Shown: in pieces, positions 43,584 to 53,694 of the stretch | Numbering within the stretch: position 1 is the stretch's first letter | Layout: every line of letters starts with the position of its first letter | Assembly: GCF_016106035.1 (NCBI RefSeq) | Contig: NZ_JADKPZ010000012.1 | Span: 1-64,000, forward strand | DNA from: Arcobacter vandammei | GTDB lineage: Bacteria > Campylobacterota > Campylobacteria > Campylobacterales > Arcobacteraceae | Reading direction: 5' to 3' | DNA: 64,000 bases | Position numbers and translations under genes: made by a program | The notes under the pieces: generated by a model | What the model saw: the letters and a program-made list of their open reading frames with translations, nothing else | Told to the model about the DNA's origin: nothing | Databases searched by the model: none

Positions 43584-44425
43584 ACTATCTCTTTTTCTTT
43601 GATAAAGATATTTTGTCCAACTCTTTTAACATAATTAATCAAATCTTGAGGATTTTCAGAATGACCTATATATAAAGTTCCACCAACTTTAAGATGACGG
43701 AAAAGCTTTTTTAATATCTTATTTTGGTCTTCAACTGAAAAATAAATAAGAACATTTCTACAAAAAATAACATCAAATTGATTATTTGCAAAGCTGTAAC
43801 TTGAATCATTTAAATTTAACTCATGAAAAGTTATCATTCTTTTTAATTCATCATTTGCTTTAATTAAAACTTCATCTCCAGCTAAAGTCTTTTGAACTCG
43901 TCTTTTAAAATACTTCTGTGGTTTTATCCAAACTGGAAACTCTTTTGATGATTTTGAATATCTATAAATACCATTTGCTGCATATTGTAAAACATTTGTA
44001 TCAATATCTGTAGCTATTATTGAAGCATTTATATTTCTATTGCACTCATTTACTGCTTCAAGAACAGTTATTGCCATTGAATATGGTTCTTCTCCTGTTG
44101 AAGAAGCTGAACACCACATAGATATTTTCTCACCACTTTGAGCAAACTTAGGCAATACTCTATCTTTTAAATCTACAAAATGAAAATCTTCTCTAAAAAA
44201 GTGTGTTTTATTTGTAGTAAATGTATTTATGAAATCTGTCTCATATTTTCCCTGCTCAACCATATCAAGCAGTTCCATAATATCACCATAGAATTTGCAA
44301 TTTCTTTTTAATTTATCAATTCTATTTGAAATCATAATCTCTTTATTCTCTGTAAGTGTAATTCCTGTAAGAGAATAAAGAATTTTTTTTACCCTATTAT
44401 GTACATCATCTACTGAATAAGACAT
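43580..44425 (-). CDS. cheR: Chemoreceptor methyltransferase CheR
   Basis: Transfers methyl from S-adenosylmethionine to receptor glutamates. The 281-aa chain begins with the helical N-domain (DVHNRVKKILYSLTGITL) and has NKTHFFREDFHF, the SAM loop WCSASSTGEEPYSMA, IIATDIDTNVLQYA and FDVIFCRNVLIYF, all typical. It lies 3 bp after cheA and overlaps cheD by 4 bp. No C-terminal receptor-binding extension or TPR is present. Confidence 0.94.
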   Translation of the reverse strand: MSYSVDDVHNRVKKILYSLTGITLTENKEIMISNRIDKLKRNCKFYGDIMELLDMVEQGKYETDFINTFTTNKTHFFREDFHFVDLKDRVLPKFAQSGEKISMWCSASSTGEEPYSMAITVLEAVNECNRNINASIIATDIDTNVLQYAANGIYRYSKSSKEFPVWIKPQKYFKRRVQKTLAGDEVLIKANDELKRMITFHELNLNDSSYSFANNQFDVIFCRNVLIYFSVEDQNKILKKLFRHLKVGGTLYIGHSENPQDLINYVKRVGQNIFIKEKEIV

Positions 44426-44428
44426 ATC

Positions 44429-46516
44429 TTATGAGGCCCTTTTTATAGAATGCATATCTTTTTCTATTTTAATTTGTGCATTTATAATGCCTACAACATC
44501 TAAAATAAGACCGATACTTCCATCTCCTCTTACAGTTGCAGCTCCAATTCCTTGAACACTTCTAAAGTTTTTATCAAGAGGTTTTACAACAACTTGATGT
44601 TGATTTAAAAATTCATCAATTGATAATGCAACTTTTGTATTTCCAGATTTCACAACGATTAGCATTCCATCTTCTAAATGTTCAAAGCTATCTTTTAATC
44701 CAAATAGTTGATGAAGTCTTACTATTGGAATAAACTCTTCTCTTAGCATTAATAAATCTCTAGTTCCATCACCAATTTTTTTAATCATATCAGATGTTGG
44801 TTGAAGTGATTCAACAATTGAACTAAGTGGTAAAATATATTTTTGATCTCCAACTTTAATATCAAGACCATCCAAAATAGCAAGAGTTAAAGGTAACATA
44901 ATAGTTATTCTTGTACCCTCACCTATTTTTGTGTCAAGTTTAATAGCTCCACCCAATTTATAGATATTTGTTTTAACAACATCCATTCCAACACCTCGAC
45001 CTGAAATATCAGTTATCTCATCAGCAGTTGAAACACCTGCTCCAAAAATCAACATAGCTTTTTCATTATCAGTCATATTGCTATATTGATGTTCATCTAT
45101 TTGACCTTTTTCTAAAGCTCTTTGTGCAACTTTTTCACAATCAATACCTTTTCCATCATCTTCAATTGTGATAATCATTTGACCATTTGCTTGTTCTGCA
45201 CTAATTGAAATAGAACCTGTTTCAGGTTTTCCTGAAGCTTCTCTAACTGTTGGCATCTCAATTCCATGATCAAGAGAATTTCTAATAATATGCATTAAAG
45301 GGTCTGTTAATCCTTCAATCATAGCCTTATCAATCTCAACATTATCTCCATAATGTTTAAATTCAACTTTTTTACTAAGTTTTCTTGAAATATCACGTAC
45401 TACTTTTGGGAATTTTGAGTAAATTGATTCCATTGGAACCATTCTGATACTCATAATACTATCTTGCATATCTCTAATATGTCTTTCAAGAAGTTCTAAT
45501 CTTTCTAAAACTGAAGATCTTGTTTTTGTCTCTTCAATAGAAGATGAAAATTGTGTAAGCATAGCATTTGTAATAACTAAATCTCCAACATTATTCATTA
45601 ATAAATCAATTTTATCAAGATTAACTCTAATACTATTGTTATTATTATTTGCTATTGATTTTTTATTATCATCTTCTTGTTCAGCTCTTGGCTTTCTAGT
45701 AACAACTTTTGTTGGCTCTTCTACTTTATTTTCGATAGTAGGAGTTTTAACAACTTTTTCTTCTTCTATATCATTTGATTTCATAACAGCATCAGGAGTA
45801 ATAGATGGAACATCATCAAAGAAACCAAAATGCTCTTTTTCTTCTTTTATCTCTTCTGGTTCATTTTCAACCAATTCAGAAATTCTTTCTAAATCATCTT
45901 CAAAAAAACCATAAGATTTATGTTCTTCATTTATTTCATCGTCCATAAATAGACCAAAAGCTGGGTTTTCCTCATCTCTTAAACCATTCATATCTTCATC
46001 AAAAAATCCAAAATTCTCTTTTTCTTCATCGTGTTCTTTTGAAATTTCGCTTATTTGTTCAACTTTTTTTTCAACAACAACTTCTTTTGGTGCAGCTGCT
46101 TGTTTTACTACATTTTCACCTTTTGAATAAGCTCTAATCTCTTCAAGTAAAGCAGAAGTCATATCTGTAAATTTTTCTCTATTAATTTGGTTTGCAACTT
46201 CTAAATCTAAAATCTCTTTCATTACATCAAGACCATCTAAAAGAGTCTCTGCCATTTCTGGAATAAATTCAATTTTATGGCTTCTTAATTTATCCATTAA
46301 ATTTTCTACATCATGAGTAAACTCTGCAAAAAAAGCCAACTCTACTGAAGCTCCACTACCTTTTAAAGTATGAACATCACGGAACAATTGTCCCATCTCT
46401 TCATCAGTTAAAGTACCATTATTTTCAGCTTCTAGTAAAACATTATCAGCCGATTCAAAAAGCTCAGAAGCCTCTTCTAAAAACATCTCTCTATATTTAG
46501 AAATATCAAATGACAT
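44429..46516 (-). CDS. cheA: Chemotaxis histidine kinase CheA, no receiver domain
   Basis: Autophosphorylating kinase that feeds CheY and CheB. The 695-aa chain has an Hpt domain with phospho-acceptor H49 (FRDVHTLKGSG), an acidic linker (about 140-290), a dimerisation domain (NLDKIDLLMNNVGDLVITNA), an ATPase domain (NSLDHGIEMP, DDGKGID, GRGVGMDVVK) and a CheW-like regulatory domain to the end. The linker carries four repeated motifs: FGFFDED (169), FGLFMDD (187), YGFFEDD (202) and FGFFDDV (230). Unlike Campylobacter and Helicobacter CheA there is no C-terminal receiver. It lies between cheY (14 bp) and cheR (3 bp). Confidence 0.93.
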   Translation of the reverse strand: MSFDISKYREMFLEEASELFESADNVLLEAENNGTLTDEEMGQLFRDVHTLKGSGASVELAFFAEFTHDVENLMDKLRSHKIEFIPEMAETLLDGLDVMKEILDLEVANQINREKFTDMTSALLEEIRAYSKGENVVKQAAAPKEVVVEKKVEQISEISKEHDEEKENFGFFDEDMNGLRDEENPAFGLFMDDEINEEHKSYGFFEDDLERISELVENEPEEIKEEKEHFGFFDDVPSITPDAVMKSNDIEEEKVVKTPTIENKVEEPTKVVTRKPRAEQEDDNKKSIANNNNNSIRVNLDKIDLLMNNVGDLVITNAMLTQFSSSIEETKTRSSVLERLELLERHIRDMQDSIMSIRMVPMESIYSKFPKVVRDISRKLSKKVEFKHYGDNVEIDKAMIEGLTDPLMHIIRNSLDHGIEMPTVREASGKPETGSISISAEQANGQMIITIEDDGKGIDCEKVAQRALEKGQIDEHQYSNMTDNEKAMLIFGAGVSTADEITDISGRGVGMDVVKTNIYKLGGAIKLDTKIGEGTRITIMLPLTLAILDGLDIKVGDQKYILPLSSIVESLQPTSDMIKKIGDGTRDLLMLREEFIPIVRLHQLFGLKDSFEHLEDGMLIVVKSGNTKVALSIDEFLNQHQVVVKPLDKNFRSVQGIGAATVRGDGSIGLILDVVGIINAQIKIEKDMHSIKRAS

Positions 46517-46530
46517 TATAAACCCCCTGC

Positions 46531-46899
46531 TTATCTGCTTAATACTATATTTACAGCTTTTAATAGCTGGTCTGGAACGAATGGTTTAACAATCCATCCA
46601 GTAGCACCTGCTGCTTTTCCTTTTGCTTTCATCTCATCACTTCTCTCAGTTGTTAATACCAAAATCGGTTTTTTAGAATATGCTGATAACTTTCTTAGTT
46701 CGCTTATTAAAGTTAATCCGTCCATATTAGGCATATTTACATCAGTTATTACTAAATCAAATTCAGCTGTTTTTGCCTTTGCTAAACCATCAACTCCATC
46801 AATTGCTTCAACAACATCAGTATAACCACCTTCATTCAAAGCATAGTTCAACATATCTCTTAGCATTGTAGAGTCATCTACTATTAAAAGTTTGGCCAT
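46531..46899 (-). CDS. cheY: CheY-type single-domain response regulator
   Basis: A 122-aa stand-alone receiver. The acidic pocket is in LLIVDDSTMLRDML, phosphorylation site D53 in LVITDVNMPNMDG, the Thr in VLTTE and Lys in WIVKPFVPDQ. It starts the cheY-cheA-cheR-cheD-cheB cluster, 127 bp upstream of which pnp ends on the same strand. Without a flagellar locus nearby I cannot tell whether it binds the motor switch or serves another output. Confidence 0.9.
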   Translation of the reverse strand: MAKLLIVDDSTMLRDMLNYALNEGGYTDVVEAIDGVDGLAKAKTAEFDLVITDVNMPNMDGLTLISELRKLSAYSKKPILVLTTERSDEMKAKGKAAGATGWIVKPFVPDQLLKAVNIVLSR

Positions 46900-47007
46900 A
46901 AAAACCCCTTAAAGTTTACATTTAAAAAATTATTTTTACTATATTATCGTAAGAAATATTAATTTGTGATTAGATTTGTTAGTTATTTTATGAAGATTTG
47001 GTGAGAA

Positions 47008-47033
47008 AAATTAATCCAAAAAAGGATTAATTT
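47008..47033 (-). terminator. Terminator of the purD-pnp operon
   Basis: On the minus strand AAATTAATCC pairs with GGATTAATTT around a six-T loop, followed by TTTTTC-type bases. The hairpin contains the pnp stop codon. Confidence 0.65.
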
Positions 47034-49171
47034 AAACCTAATTCTATTTTATCTTTTTGAACTTTTAGAACTTTTACTTCTATTTCTTGTCCAACGCATA
47101 AAACATCACTTACTTTTTCTACTCTTTGCTTTGATAGTTTAGAGATATGTAAAAGCCCTTCTCCACCTTTTGCAAGAAGAATAAATGCTCCAAAATCAAC
47201 TACTCTTTCAACTTTTCCAGCTACAACTTCATCTAAACTATAAAGTTTTTCAAAATCAATTTTTGCTGGGGCTTTTTGAGAATTAGAGTTATTTACTAAC
47301 TCTTTTATAAAATTACTTGCTTCAGTTATTTTATTTTTATCATCACCACTTACTTTTACAGTTCCGTTATCTCTATTTAAGTCAATATTTACAGAGTATT
47401 TTTCAATAATCTCTTTAATTGTAGCTCCACCTTTTCCAATAACTATCATCATTTTTGAGCTATCTATTTCAAACTCTTCAACTTTTGGTAAAGCAGGACT
47501 TGAAACTATATCTTTAGAAGCTTCTTCCATAATATTTAAGATATGAACTCTTCCCTCTTTTGCTTGATTTAATGCCTCTTGAAGTACATTTAACTCAATT
47601 CCCCCAAGTTTTATATCCATTTGAAGTGCTGTAATTCCATTTATAGTTCCTGCAACTTTAAAGTCCATATCACCATCATGGTCTTCAAGTCCCATAATAT
47701 CTGTTAAAATTGAGTATTTATCACCCTCAACAACCATTCCCATAGCAACTCCAGCAACCAAAGAAGAAACTGGAATATTTGCAGCTTTAAGAGCCAAAGA
47801 ACCACCACAAACAGTTGCCATAGATGAAGAACCATTTGACTCTAAAATCTCTGAAACTATTCTAAAAGTATCTTTGAAGTTTTTATTAATTGTAGCTTCA
47901 AGAGCTTTTTTTGCTAGATTTCCATGACCTAATTCTCTTCTTCCTACTCCAAAAATTGGTTTTGCTTCACCTACACTAAATCCTGGGAAATTGTAGTGAA
48001 CCATAAAGTTTTCCATAGATGTTGATTTATCTGTTAAAACTTCATACATCTGCCCATCTTTTGCTCCTGCAATTGTCCCTACAACTAAAGCTTGAGTTTC
48101 CCCTCTTGTAAATAGGCAAGATGAGTGAGCTGATGGTAAAATATTTGTCTCTATATCTATTGGTCTTACATCTTTTAAACCTCTTCCATCTGCTCTTACT
48201 TTTTCATTTACAATCATAGAACGAACTAGTTCTCTTTTTACAACATTTACAGCTTCATAAATAGTGCTATATTCAAGCTCATTTGTAGTGCAATAATCAT
48301 TTTTTGCTATTGCTTTTGATAGCTCTTTTAACTCAACTGCTCTTTCACTTTTTGCAAGTTTTTTTATAGCATCTTTAATATCATTTGAAAAATTATCTCT
48401 TACATAAGAGATAACTTCAGTTGGAATTGTAAACTCAACTAATTCAACAGTTGCCATTGTTTTACAAGCTTTTTCAAAATTATTTTCATAAGCAAGATTT
48501 GCATTTTTTAAAGCCTCTTGTGCAAAAGCAATTGCTTCAACTAAAGTTTGCTCTTCCATTTCGTTTGTAGAGTGGTTTGAGTCATTTAAAGAAGATATAG
48601 TTTTCATCTCAATCATAAGTAGTTCATCTTTAGAACCAGCCACATATAAATCTAGTGTAGAGTTATTTAACTCATCGCTTGTAGGGTTTATTACTAATTT
48701 ATCATTAATCTTTCCAACTCTAACACCACAAACAGATTTTTTAATAGGTAAGTTTGATGTATATAGTGCTGCATTTGCTGCATTTAAAGCCAAAGTTTGT
48801 AAATCTACATCTTTATCAGCACTTAAAACCATAACAGTTATTGTTGTTGGATATACAAAACCTTTTGGAAAAAGTGGTCTTAAACTTCTATCAATTACTC
48901 TTGAAGTTAATGTTTCAAAATCGCTAGGTTTTCCTTCTCTTTTTATAAATCCACCTGCAAGTTTTGCAGCTGCATAAGTTTTTTCAATATATTGAACAGT
49001 TAAAGGTGTAAAATCTTCACTTACAGGGTTGTCAAATTCACTTGCAACAGCTGCTAAAATAACAGCATTTCCCATTTTTGCTAAAACAGCACCATTTGCT
49101 TGTTTAGCAACTTTTCCAAACTCAAAAATCTCTTTTTGATTATTTAACTCTAATTCGCATACTATTGCCAT
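47027..49171 (-). CDS. pnp: Polynucleotide phosphorylase
   Basis: A 3'-5' phosphorolytic exoribonuclease of mRNA decay. The 714-aa chain shows the two RNase PH-like halves (NAVILAAVASEF; RADGRGLKDVRPIDIE), FGVGRRELGHGNLAKKAL, GLEDHDGDMDFKVAGT, then KH (MMIVIGKGGATIKEI) and S1 (GKVERVVDFGAFILLAKGGE) domains. It is the last gene of a minus-strand set with purD, an RDD protein, lptD and a phosphoribosyltransferase-like gene (2 bp gap). Confidence 0.95.
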   Translation of the reverse strand: MAIVCELELNNQKEIFEFGKVAKQANGAVLAKMGNAVILAAVASEFDNPVSEDFTPLTVQYIEKTYAAAKLAGGFIKREGKPSDFETLTSRVIDRSLRPLFPKGFVYPTTITVMVLSADKDVDLQTLALNAANAALYTSNLPIKKSVCGVRVGKINDKLVINPTSDELNNSTLDLYVAGSKDELLMIEMKTISSLNDSNHSTNEMEEQTLVEAIAFAQEALKNANLAYENNFEKACKTMATVELVEFTIPTEVISYVRDNFSNDIKDAIKKLAKSERAVELKELSKAIAKNDYCTTNELEYSTIYEAVNVVKRELVRSMIVNEKVRADGRGLKDVRPIDIETNILPSAHSSCLFTRGETQALVVGTIAGAKDGQMYEVLTDKSTSMENFMVHYNFPGFSVGEAKPIFGVGRRELGHGNLAKKALEATINKNFKDTFRIVSEILESNGSSSMATVCGGSLALKAANIPVSSLVAGVAMGMVVEGDKYSILTDIMGLEDHDGDMDFKVAGTINGITALQMDIKLGGIELNVLQEALNQAKEGRVHILNIMEEASKDIVSSPALPKVEEFEIDSSKMMIVIGKGGATIKEIIEKYSVNIDLNRDNGTVKVSGDDKNKITEASNFIKELVNNSNSQKAPAKIDFEKLYSLDEVVAGKVERVVDFGAFILLAKGGEGLLHISKLSKQRVEKVSDVLCVGQEIEVKVLKVQKDKIELGLN

Positions 49172-49173
49172 AT

Positions 49174-49839
49174 TTATCCTTCTTTTTTAATTCTTTCTAA
49201 ATCTTCTATTGTAATCTCTTCAAGCTCTTCATAATAATGATTAGCTTCAACAAAATGTTCCAAACTTTTAATATAATATAAATCATCAGTAATTGAGTCA
49301 ATAGCTGGAATACTTGCAGTTGAAAGTATTGGAGTTGCTACACAAATAGACTTCACTTTTTGATTTATAATAGTTTTTATACAAGCCATCATTACTAAAC
49401 CTACATTTATATCCTCATCAACAATTAAGATATTTTTACCTTCAAGATGATTGAGTTTTTCTCCAGCTCTAAAAGCTGATATTCTTGGTTTTAAAATATC
49501 TTCATAAATAATTTTTGATTTTGAATATATATAATTTAAATCTATCTCAAAAGATTTTACTAACTCTTCATGTATTAAAACTTCCTCAAGCTCTGTAACA
49601 ACTGCAATTTCACAATCTTCATTATTTGGAGCATAAATCTTTTCATTAAACATAATATCAAAAGTTGCATCTAATTTCTTTGCTATTATTTTTGCAATTT
49701 TATATCCACCATTTGAAGCAGATATTACTATCCAATTTTCTAACTTCATAGTATCTATTGGCAAAACTTCAAGCAATCTATTTGCTGCATCAGTTCTATT
49801 TTTAAAACAAATACTATTTAAAATCATTTGAGTTGTCAT
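49174..49839 (-). CDS. Phosphoribosyltransferase-like protein
   Basis: A 221-aa protein of the PRTase fold: N-terminal WIVISASNGGYKIAKIIAKK, IMFNEKIYAPNNEDCEIAVV, and GKNILIVDEDINVGLVMMAC. The last matches the PRPP-binding loop by position, but the usual D-D-x-x-T-T-G is replaced by D-E-D-I-N-V-G, so PRPP binding may be impaired. Substrate is unknown. The start lies within the lptD 3' end (26-bp overlap); the exact ATG (49839 or 49827) is uncertain as no clear ribosome site is seen. It precedes pnp by 2 bp. Confidence 0.78.
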   Translation of the reverse strand: MTTQMILNSICFKNRTDAANRLLEVLPIDTMKLENWIVISASNGGYKIAKIIAKKLDATFDIMFNEKIYAPNNEDCEIAVVTELEEVLIHEELVKSFEIDLNYIYSKSKIIYEDILKPRISAFRAGEKLNHLEGKNILIVDEDINVGLVMMACIKTIINQKVKSICVATPILSTASIPAIDSITDDLYYIKSLEHFVEANHYYEELEEITIEDLERIKKEG

Positions 49840-51958
49840 CAATTCTATATTTTTGTCTTATTCCACCAACTGGTTTTAAAGTTAAGAAAGCATAAAGTAT
49901 AGTTTGTTCATAGCTATCATAATCTCCATTAATATTTTTTCTACTTCTTGGAGTTATCTCTTTTTCAACCATCAAATCTAAATTCCAACAGCTATCATCA
50001 ATATTTAATCCTATTCCTTGTCTACTTCTTACTTTCTCTTTAATATTATAATTTTCATAATATTTTAATGAATAATCTTTTGCAAACTTATATGAAGCAC
50101 TATATCCATAAGATTCTAAATCAACTCTATCATTAAAATCATTTTCTGTTGCTCTTGTATTATTATAATTTGCAGTTAAAACAAAATCTTCATATTTAAA
50201 TGAAGTACTAGCACTACTTTCTACTATAGTTTTATCTTGCATATTATAGATAACTTTCCCAGAGATAGAACCATAATCATGATTAAGTTTAAGATAATTT
50301 TCATAATCTTGAGCTTTTGCTTCATCAAAGCTATCATAGATTATTGATTGACTCATTTTATGATTTACAATTTGTTTTAAACTCTCTTTATCATATATAG
50401 ATTGATTTAAGTTTAAATCAACTGTCTTATTATCTTTAATAGTTGGAAAATCTTTCAGTTCATCATATCTAGCAGCATCATTTTTTGTAACAGTAATACC
50501 ATAAATATCGCCATCTTTTCTTATATTCTTAGGAACATCATAACTAGCTCTTAAATTTACTGTGTGAATATAGTCTGTATATGGTCTTATTAAATCACTT
50601 CCTATAAAAAATGAAGTTTTATTTTGAATAAGTGTTCCATTGTCATATTTATATTTTGAGTTATCATAATTGTATTGAGTTAAAGTAGAGCTATTTTCAA
50701 CTCCTATATACATATAATCATCTAAAATATTTTTACTATATGAAATAGGAAGATTTAACTCATATATATCAGCTGTTATTCCTTCTCTTCTTGTATAGTT
50801 GTAATATTTAGCATCTAAAGAGTAGATTAAACTATCTAAAAATAGCTCTTGATTATAAATATGCCCATGAAGTTGTGGTAATTCTTGCATAGTTTGTGCA
50901 TTTGATTTTCTACCAGCATCTATATAATATTTCCCATAAGCTCCACCATAATAGTTTGGAGTATTATAAAAATAGTTTAATTTTGATTCAACTTTTTTAT
51001 CAGTTGTTGTTTCATAATCATTATCTTCAAGAGTAATATATTCAACATCATTTAAATATCTTAAAGAGGCATAAAGTCCATCTTCATGATTATTTTTACT
51101 TGCTAATATTCCTCTTCTTTCATAATTCAAATTAACACCATAATGTTCAGAGTTTTCTAAGCCCTCTTTTTCTTGATATTTTGGTTTTTCTTTAAAATAT
51201 CCAGTTTTAATCTTAAGCATAGAGTTTGGTGAATCAGCATATCTAAAATATGAGTAAACTCCAGCTCCTCTTAAAGTTCTAACTTGTGGAATTACTTCAA
51301 TATCATAATTATCAGCAGGTGCAAAAAATATCGGTTGAGAGTAATAGATACCTTCACTTTTTGAGTATCCAATTAAAGGGAGTAAAAGTCCTGTTCTTCT
51401 TGTTGTATCTGTTGGAAATCCCCAATAAGGAAGATAAAAAACAGGAATATTTTTAAAATACAATCTTGGATTATAAGCATTTATCCACATATTTTCTGTA
51501 TCATAATCAGCACTTGAAGTTCTAATACTCCAATCTGGGTCTATACAATCACAAGATGAGATTATTGTACCATCTAATTTTACTATCTCTTTATTTTTTC
51601 TTGACTCTTTTGCATTTGTCCAAATACTATTTTTTTCCTCCATTAAAAATGTTGGAGATTGATTAAAAATTTCATTTTTTAAATCAACATAAGCATAATT
51701 ACTTTGTGTTTGGATATTGTTATCTTTTATTATTAAAACATTATCAAAGAGTTCAAAATTTTCACTATCTTGATGAAAAACTACCTTATCTGCACTTAAA
51801 TAATATGTAGGAGAATAAATTACAACATTTCCTGTTGCTGTTATAATATTATCTTTTGTATCAACATTTTGAGCAAGTAACTGATATTTTTCATTTTTTA
51901 TTTCAACTGAATAAAGTAGTGAAGAAGTTATTATTAAAGAGCTTATAATTCTACGCAT
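49814..51958 (-). CDS. lptD: LPS assembly outer-membrane protein LptD
   Basis: Inserts lipopolysaccharide or lipooligosaccharide into the outer membrane with LptE. The 714-aa chain has a signal peptide (RRIISSLIITSSLLYSVE), an OstA-like jellyroll (about 25-140: VDTKDNIITATGNVVIYSPT, YYLSADKVVFH) and a large barrel starting near PVFYLPYWGFPTDTTRRTGL, the classic LptD motif. Two Cys (SCDCIDP) near residue 135 and one near the end (DDSCWNLDLM) could form disulphides. It overlaps the RDD gene by 8 bp. Confidence 0.92.
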   Translation of the reverse strand: MRRIISSLIITSSLLYSVEIKNEKYQLLAQNVDTKDNIITATGNVVIYSPTYYLSADKVVFHQDSENFELFDNVLIIKDNNIQTQSNYAYVDLKNEIFNQSPTFLMEEKNSIWTNAKESRKNKEIVKLDGTIISSCDCIDPDWSIRTSSADYDTENMWINAYNPRLYFKNIPVFYLPYWGFPTDTTRRTGLLLPLIGYSKSEGIYYSQPIFFAPADNYDIEVIPQVRTLRGAGVYSYFRYADSPNSMLKIKTGYFKEKPKYQEKEGLENSEHYGVNLNYERRGILASKNNHEDGLYASLRYLNDVEYITLEDNDYETTTDKKVESKLNYFYNTPNYYGGAYGKYYIDAGRKSNAQTMQELPQLHGHIYNQELFLDSLIYSLDAKYYNYTRREGITADIYELNLPISYSKNILDDYMYIGVENSSTLTQYNYDNSKYKYDNGTLIQNKTSFFIGSDLIRPYTDYIHTVNLRASYDVPKNIRKDGDIYGITVTKNDAARYDELKDFPTIKDNKTVDLNLNQSIYDKESLKQIVNHKMSQSIIYDSFDEAKAQDYENYLKLNHDYGSISGKVIYNMQDKTIVESSASTSFKYEDFVLTANYNNTRATENDFNDRVDLESYGYSASYKFAKDYSLKYYENYNIKEKVRSRQGIGLNIDDSCWNLDLMVEKEITPRSRKNINGDYDSYEQTILYAFLTLKPVGGIRQKYRIDDNSNDFK

Positions 51959-52394
51959 TTACCACCAACGTTTTCCCTGTAAAATCATGGAATGTTTTTC
52001 TTCCATCATTAAAAAATCCGATTAAAAAACCAACATAAAAGAACATCTCTGAAACAACTCTTCCAATTCCTCTAAATAGAGCTTGGAAAAAACTTGCTCT
52101 CCCCCAATAATTTGAATCAATTACTCTAATTTTTGCAACTTTTTTCCCAATAGTTTGCCCACTATACCAAACAAAAAAAGTGTGATAAAAAATTTTCAGA
52201 ACCATAAAAGGTAAAAATAGTGTAGTTTGCATTAAATAAACCAGTGCTTCACTATCATGACTAGAAGCAACTATCATATCCCAATAGGCAAACATTATTA
52301 ATAAACTAACAATAACATCATCAATGACAAAGGCAAAAGCCCTACTTCTCATAGATGCTAATTCTAGTTTTGATGTATCAATTTGTTCTTGCAT
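51951..52394 (-). CDS. RDD-family membrane protein
   Basis: A 147-aa inner-membrane protein of the RDD family. The signature Arg-Asp-Asp pattern is close to RAFAFVIDDVIVSLLIM, with hydrophobic segments about 22-42, 52-75 and 115-130, and the later GQTIGKKVAKIRVID motif. Function of the family is unsettled; transport has been proposed. It lies 4 bp after purD and overlaps lptD, so may relate to envelope assembly or merely share transcription. Confidence 0.85.
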   Translation of the reverse strand: MQEQIDTSKLELASMRSRAFAFVIDDVIVSLLIMFAYWDMIVASSHDSEALVYLMQTTLFLPFMVLKIFYHTFFVWYSGQTIGKKVAKIRVIDSNYWGRASFFQALFRGIGRVVSEMFFYVGFLIGFFNDGRKTFHDFTGKTLVVNA

Positions 52395-52398
52395 AAAA

Positions 52399-53667
52399 CT
52401 ACTTTAATGCCTGATATGCAATATCAGTTCTGCATTTTTTACCTGCAAAATGAACTTGACCACATAGGGCATAAGCTCTATTTCTTGCCTCTTTTATACT
52501 ATTACCAGTTCCTACACAAACTAATACTCTTCCACCTGTTGCAAATAGTTTTCCATCTATTAACTCAACTCCAGCAAAAGAGATATGAGAGTTGTTTTTT
52601 AAATCTTCATCTACAATTTTATCTATTATAATCTCAGCTGCTTTACTTGAACTATATGGATAGTTTTCACTTGCCATCACAACACCAACTGCAAACTCAT
52701 TTTTAATTTTTATATCTAATTTATCAAGTTGTTTTGTAGCACCATAGTAAAATAGTTCAGATACAGGTGATTCAAGAAGAGGCATTAAAATCTCACACTC
52801 AGGATCTCCAAATCTTACATTATATTCTAAAATAATTGGTTCACCTTTTACAACCATAACTCCAATAAATAAAACTCCTTCAAAAGGTGCACCTTCAGCT
52901 TGCATCCCTTTTAAAGTTGGTTTGATTACTCTATCTTCTATTTTTTTATAGATTTCATCATTAACTAGTGGTGTTGGAGCATAAGCACCCATTCCACCTG
53001 TGTTTGGTCCTGTATCACCATCGCCTACTCTTTTGTGATCTTGAGCTGCTGGTAAAACTTTATAGTTTTTTCCATCACAAATAGCAAAAACAGATAGTTC
53101 ATATCCATCTAAAAACTCTTCAATTACTACATTTGTTCCAGCATCACCAAAAGAGCTACCATTAAGCATATCTAAAGCAGCTTGTTTTGCCTCTTCTTTA
53201 CTTTGTGCAATAATTACACCTTTTCCAGCACAAAGCCCATCTGCTTTTACAACTATTGGAGTGTTTTGCATACTATCAATAAAGTTTAAAGCCTCTTCTT
53301 TGCTAGTAGTTTCTATAAATGCTGCTGTTGGTACATTGTATTTTTTTAGAATATTTTTCATATAAGCTTTTGAACCCTCAAGTTTTGCAGCAGCTGCAGT
53401 TGGTCCAAAAATTACTAAATTATGTTTTCTAAATATATCAACAACACCATCTACAAGTGGAGCTTCTGGTCCAACTATTGTTAAATCAATGTTATTTTCT
53501 TTTGCAAAGAGTGCAAGTTTTTCATAATCAGTTATATTAATATTTGTTCCTAAATCTGAAGTAGCACCATTTCCTGGCATAAAATATAAGTTATGAGATT
53601 TTTCTTTTGTTAATGCTAATCCAATAGAGTACTCTCTACCACCACTTCCAAGTATTAATATATTCAC
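52399..53667 (-). CDS. purD: Phosphoribosylamine--glycine ligase
   Basis: Second step of purine synthesis, joining glycine to phosphoribosylamine with ATP. The 422-aa chain has an [14 protein letters not shown] start, the ATP-grasp domain ([33 protein letters not shown]), [20 protein letters not shown] and [14 protein letters not shown]. The start is GTG with AAAGGAAC upstream. It leads a minus-strand operon and is divergent from the probable 6S RNA; the palindrome TTTTATAAAA at 53684-53693 could serve as -10 on both strands. Confidence 0.95.
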   Translation of the reverse strand: MNILILGSGGREYSIGLALTKEKSHNLYFMPGNGATSDLGTNINITDYEKLALFAKENNIDLTIVGPEAPLVDGVVDIFRKHNLVIFGPTAAAAKLEGSKAYMKNILKKYNVPTAAFIETTSKEEALNFIDSMQNTPIVVKADGLCAGKGVIIAQSKEEAKQAALDMLNGSSFGDAGTNVVIEEFLDGYELSVFAICDGKNYKVLPAAQDHKRVGDGDTGPNTGGMGAYAPTPLVNDEIYKKIEDRVIKPTLKGMQAEGAPFEGVLFIGVMVVKGEPIILEYNVRFGDPECEILMPLLESPVSELFYYGATKQLDKLDIKIKNEFAVGVVMASENYPYSSSKAAEIIIDKIVDEDLKNNSHISFAGVELIDGKLFATGGRVLVCVGTGNSIKEARNRAYALCGQVHFAGKKCRTDIAYQALK

Positions 53668-53694
53668 GATTGTTCCTTTGAAATTTTATAAAAG

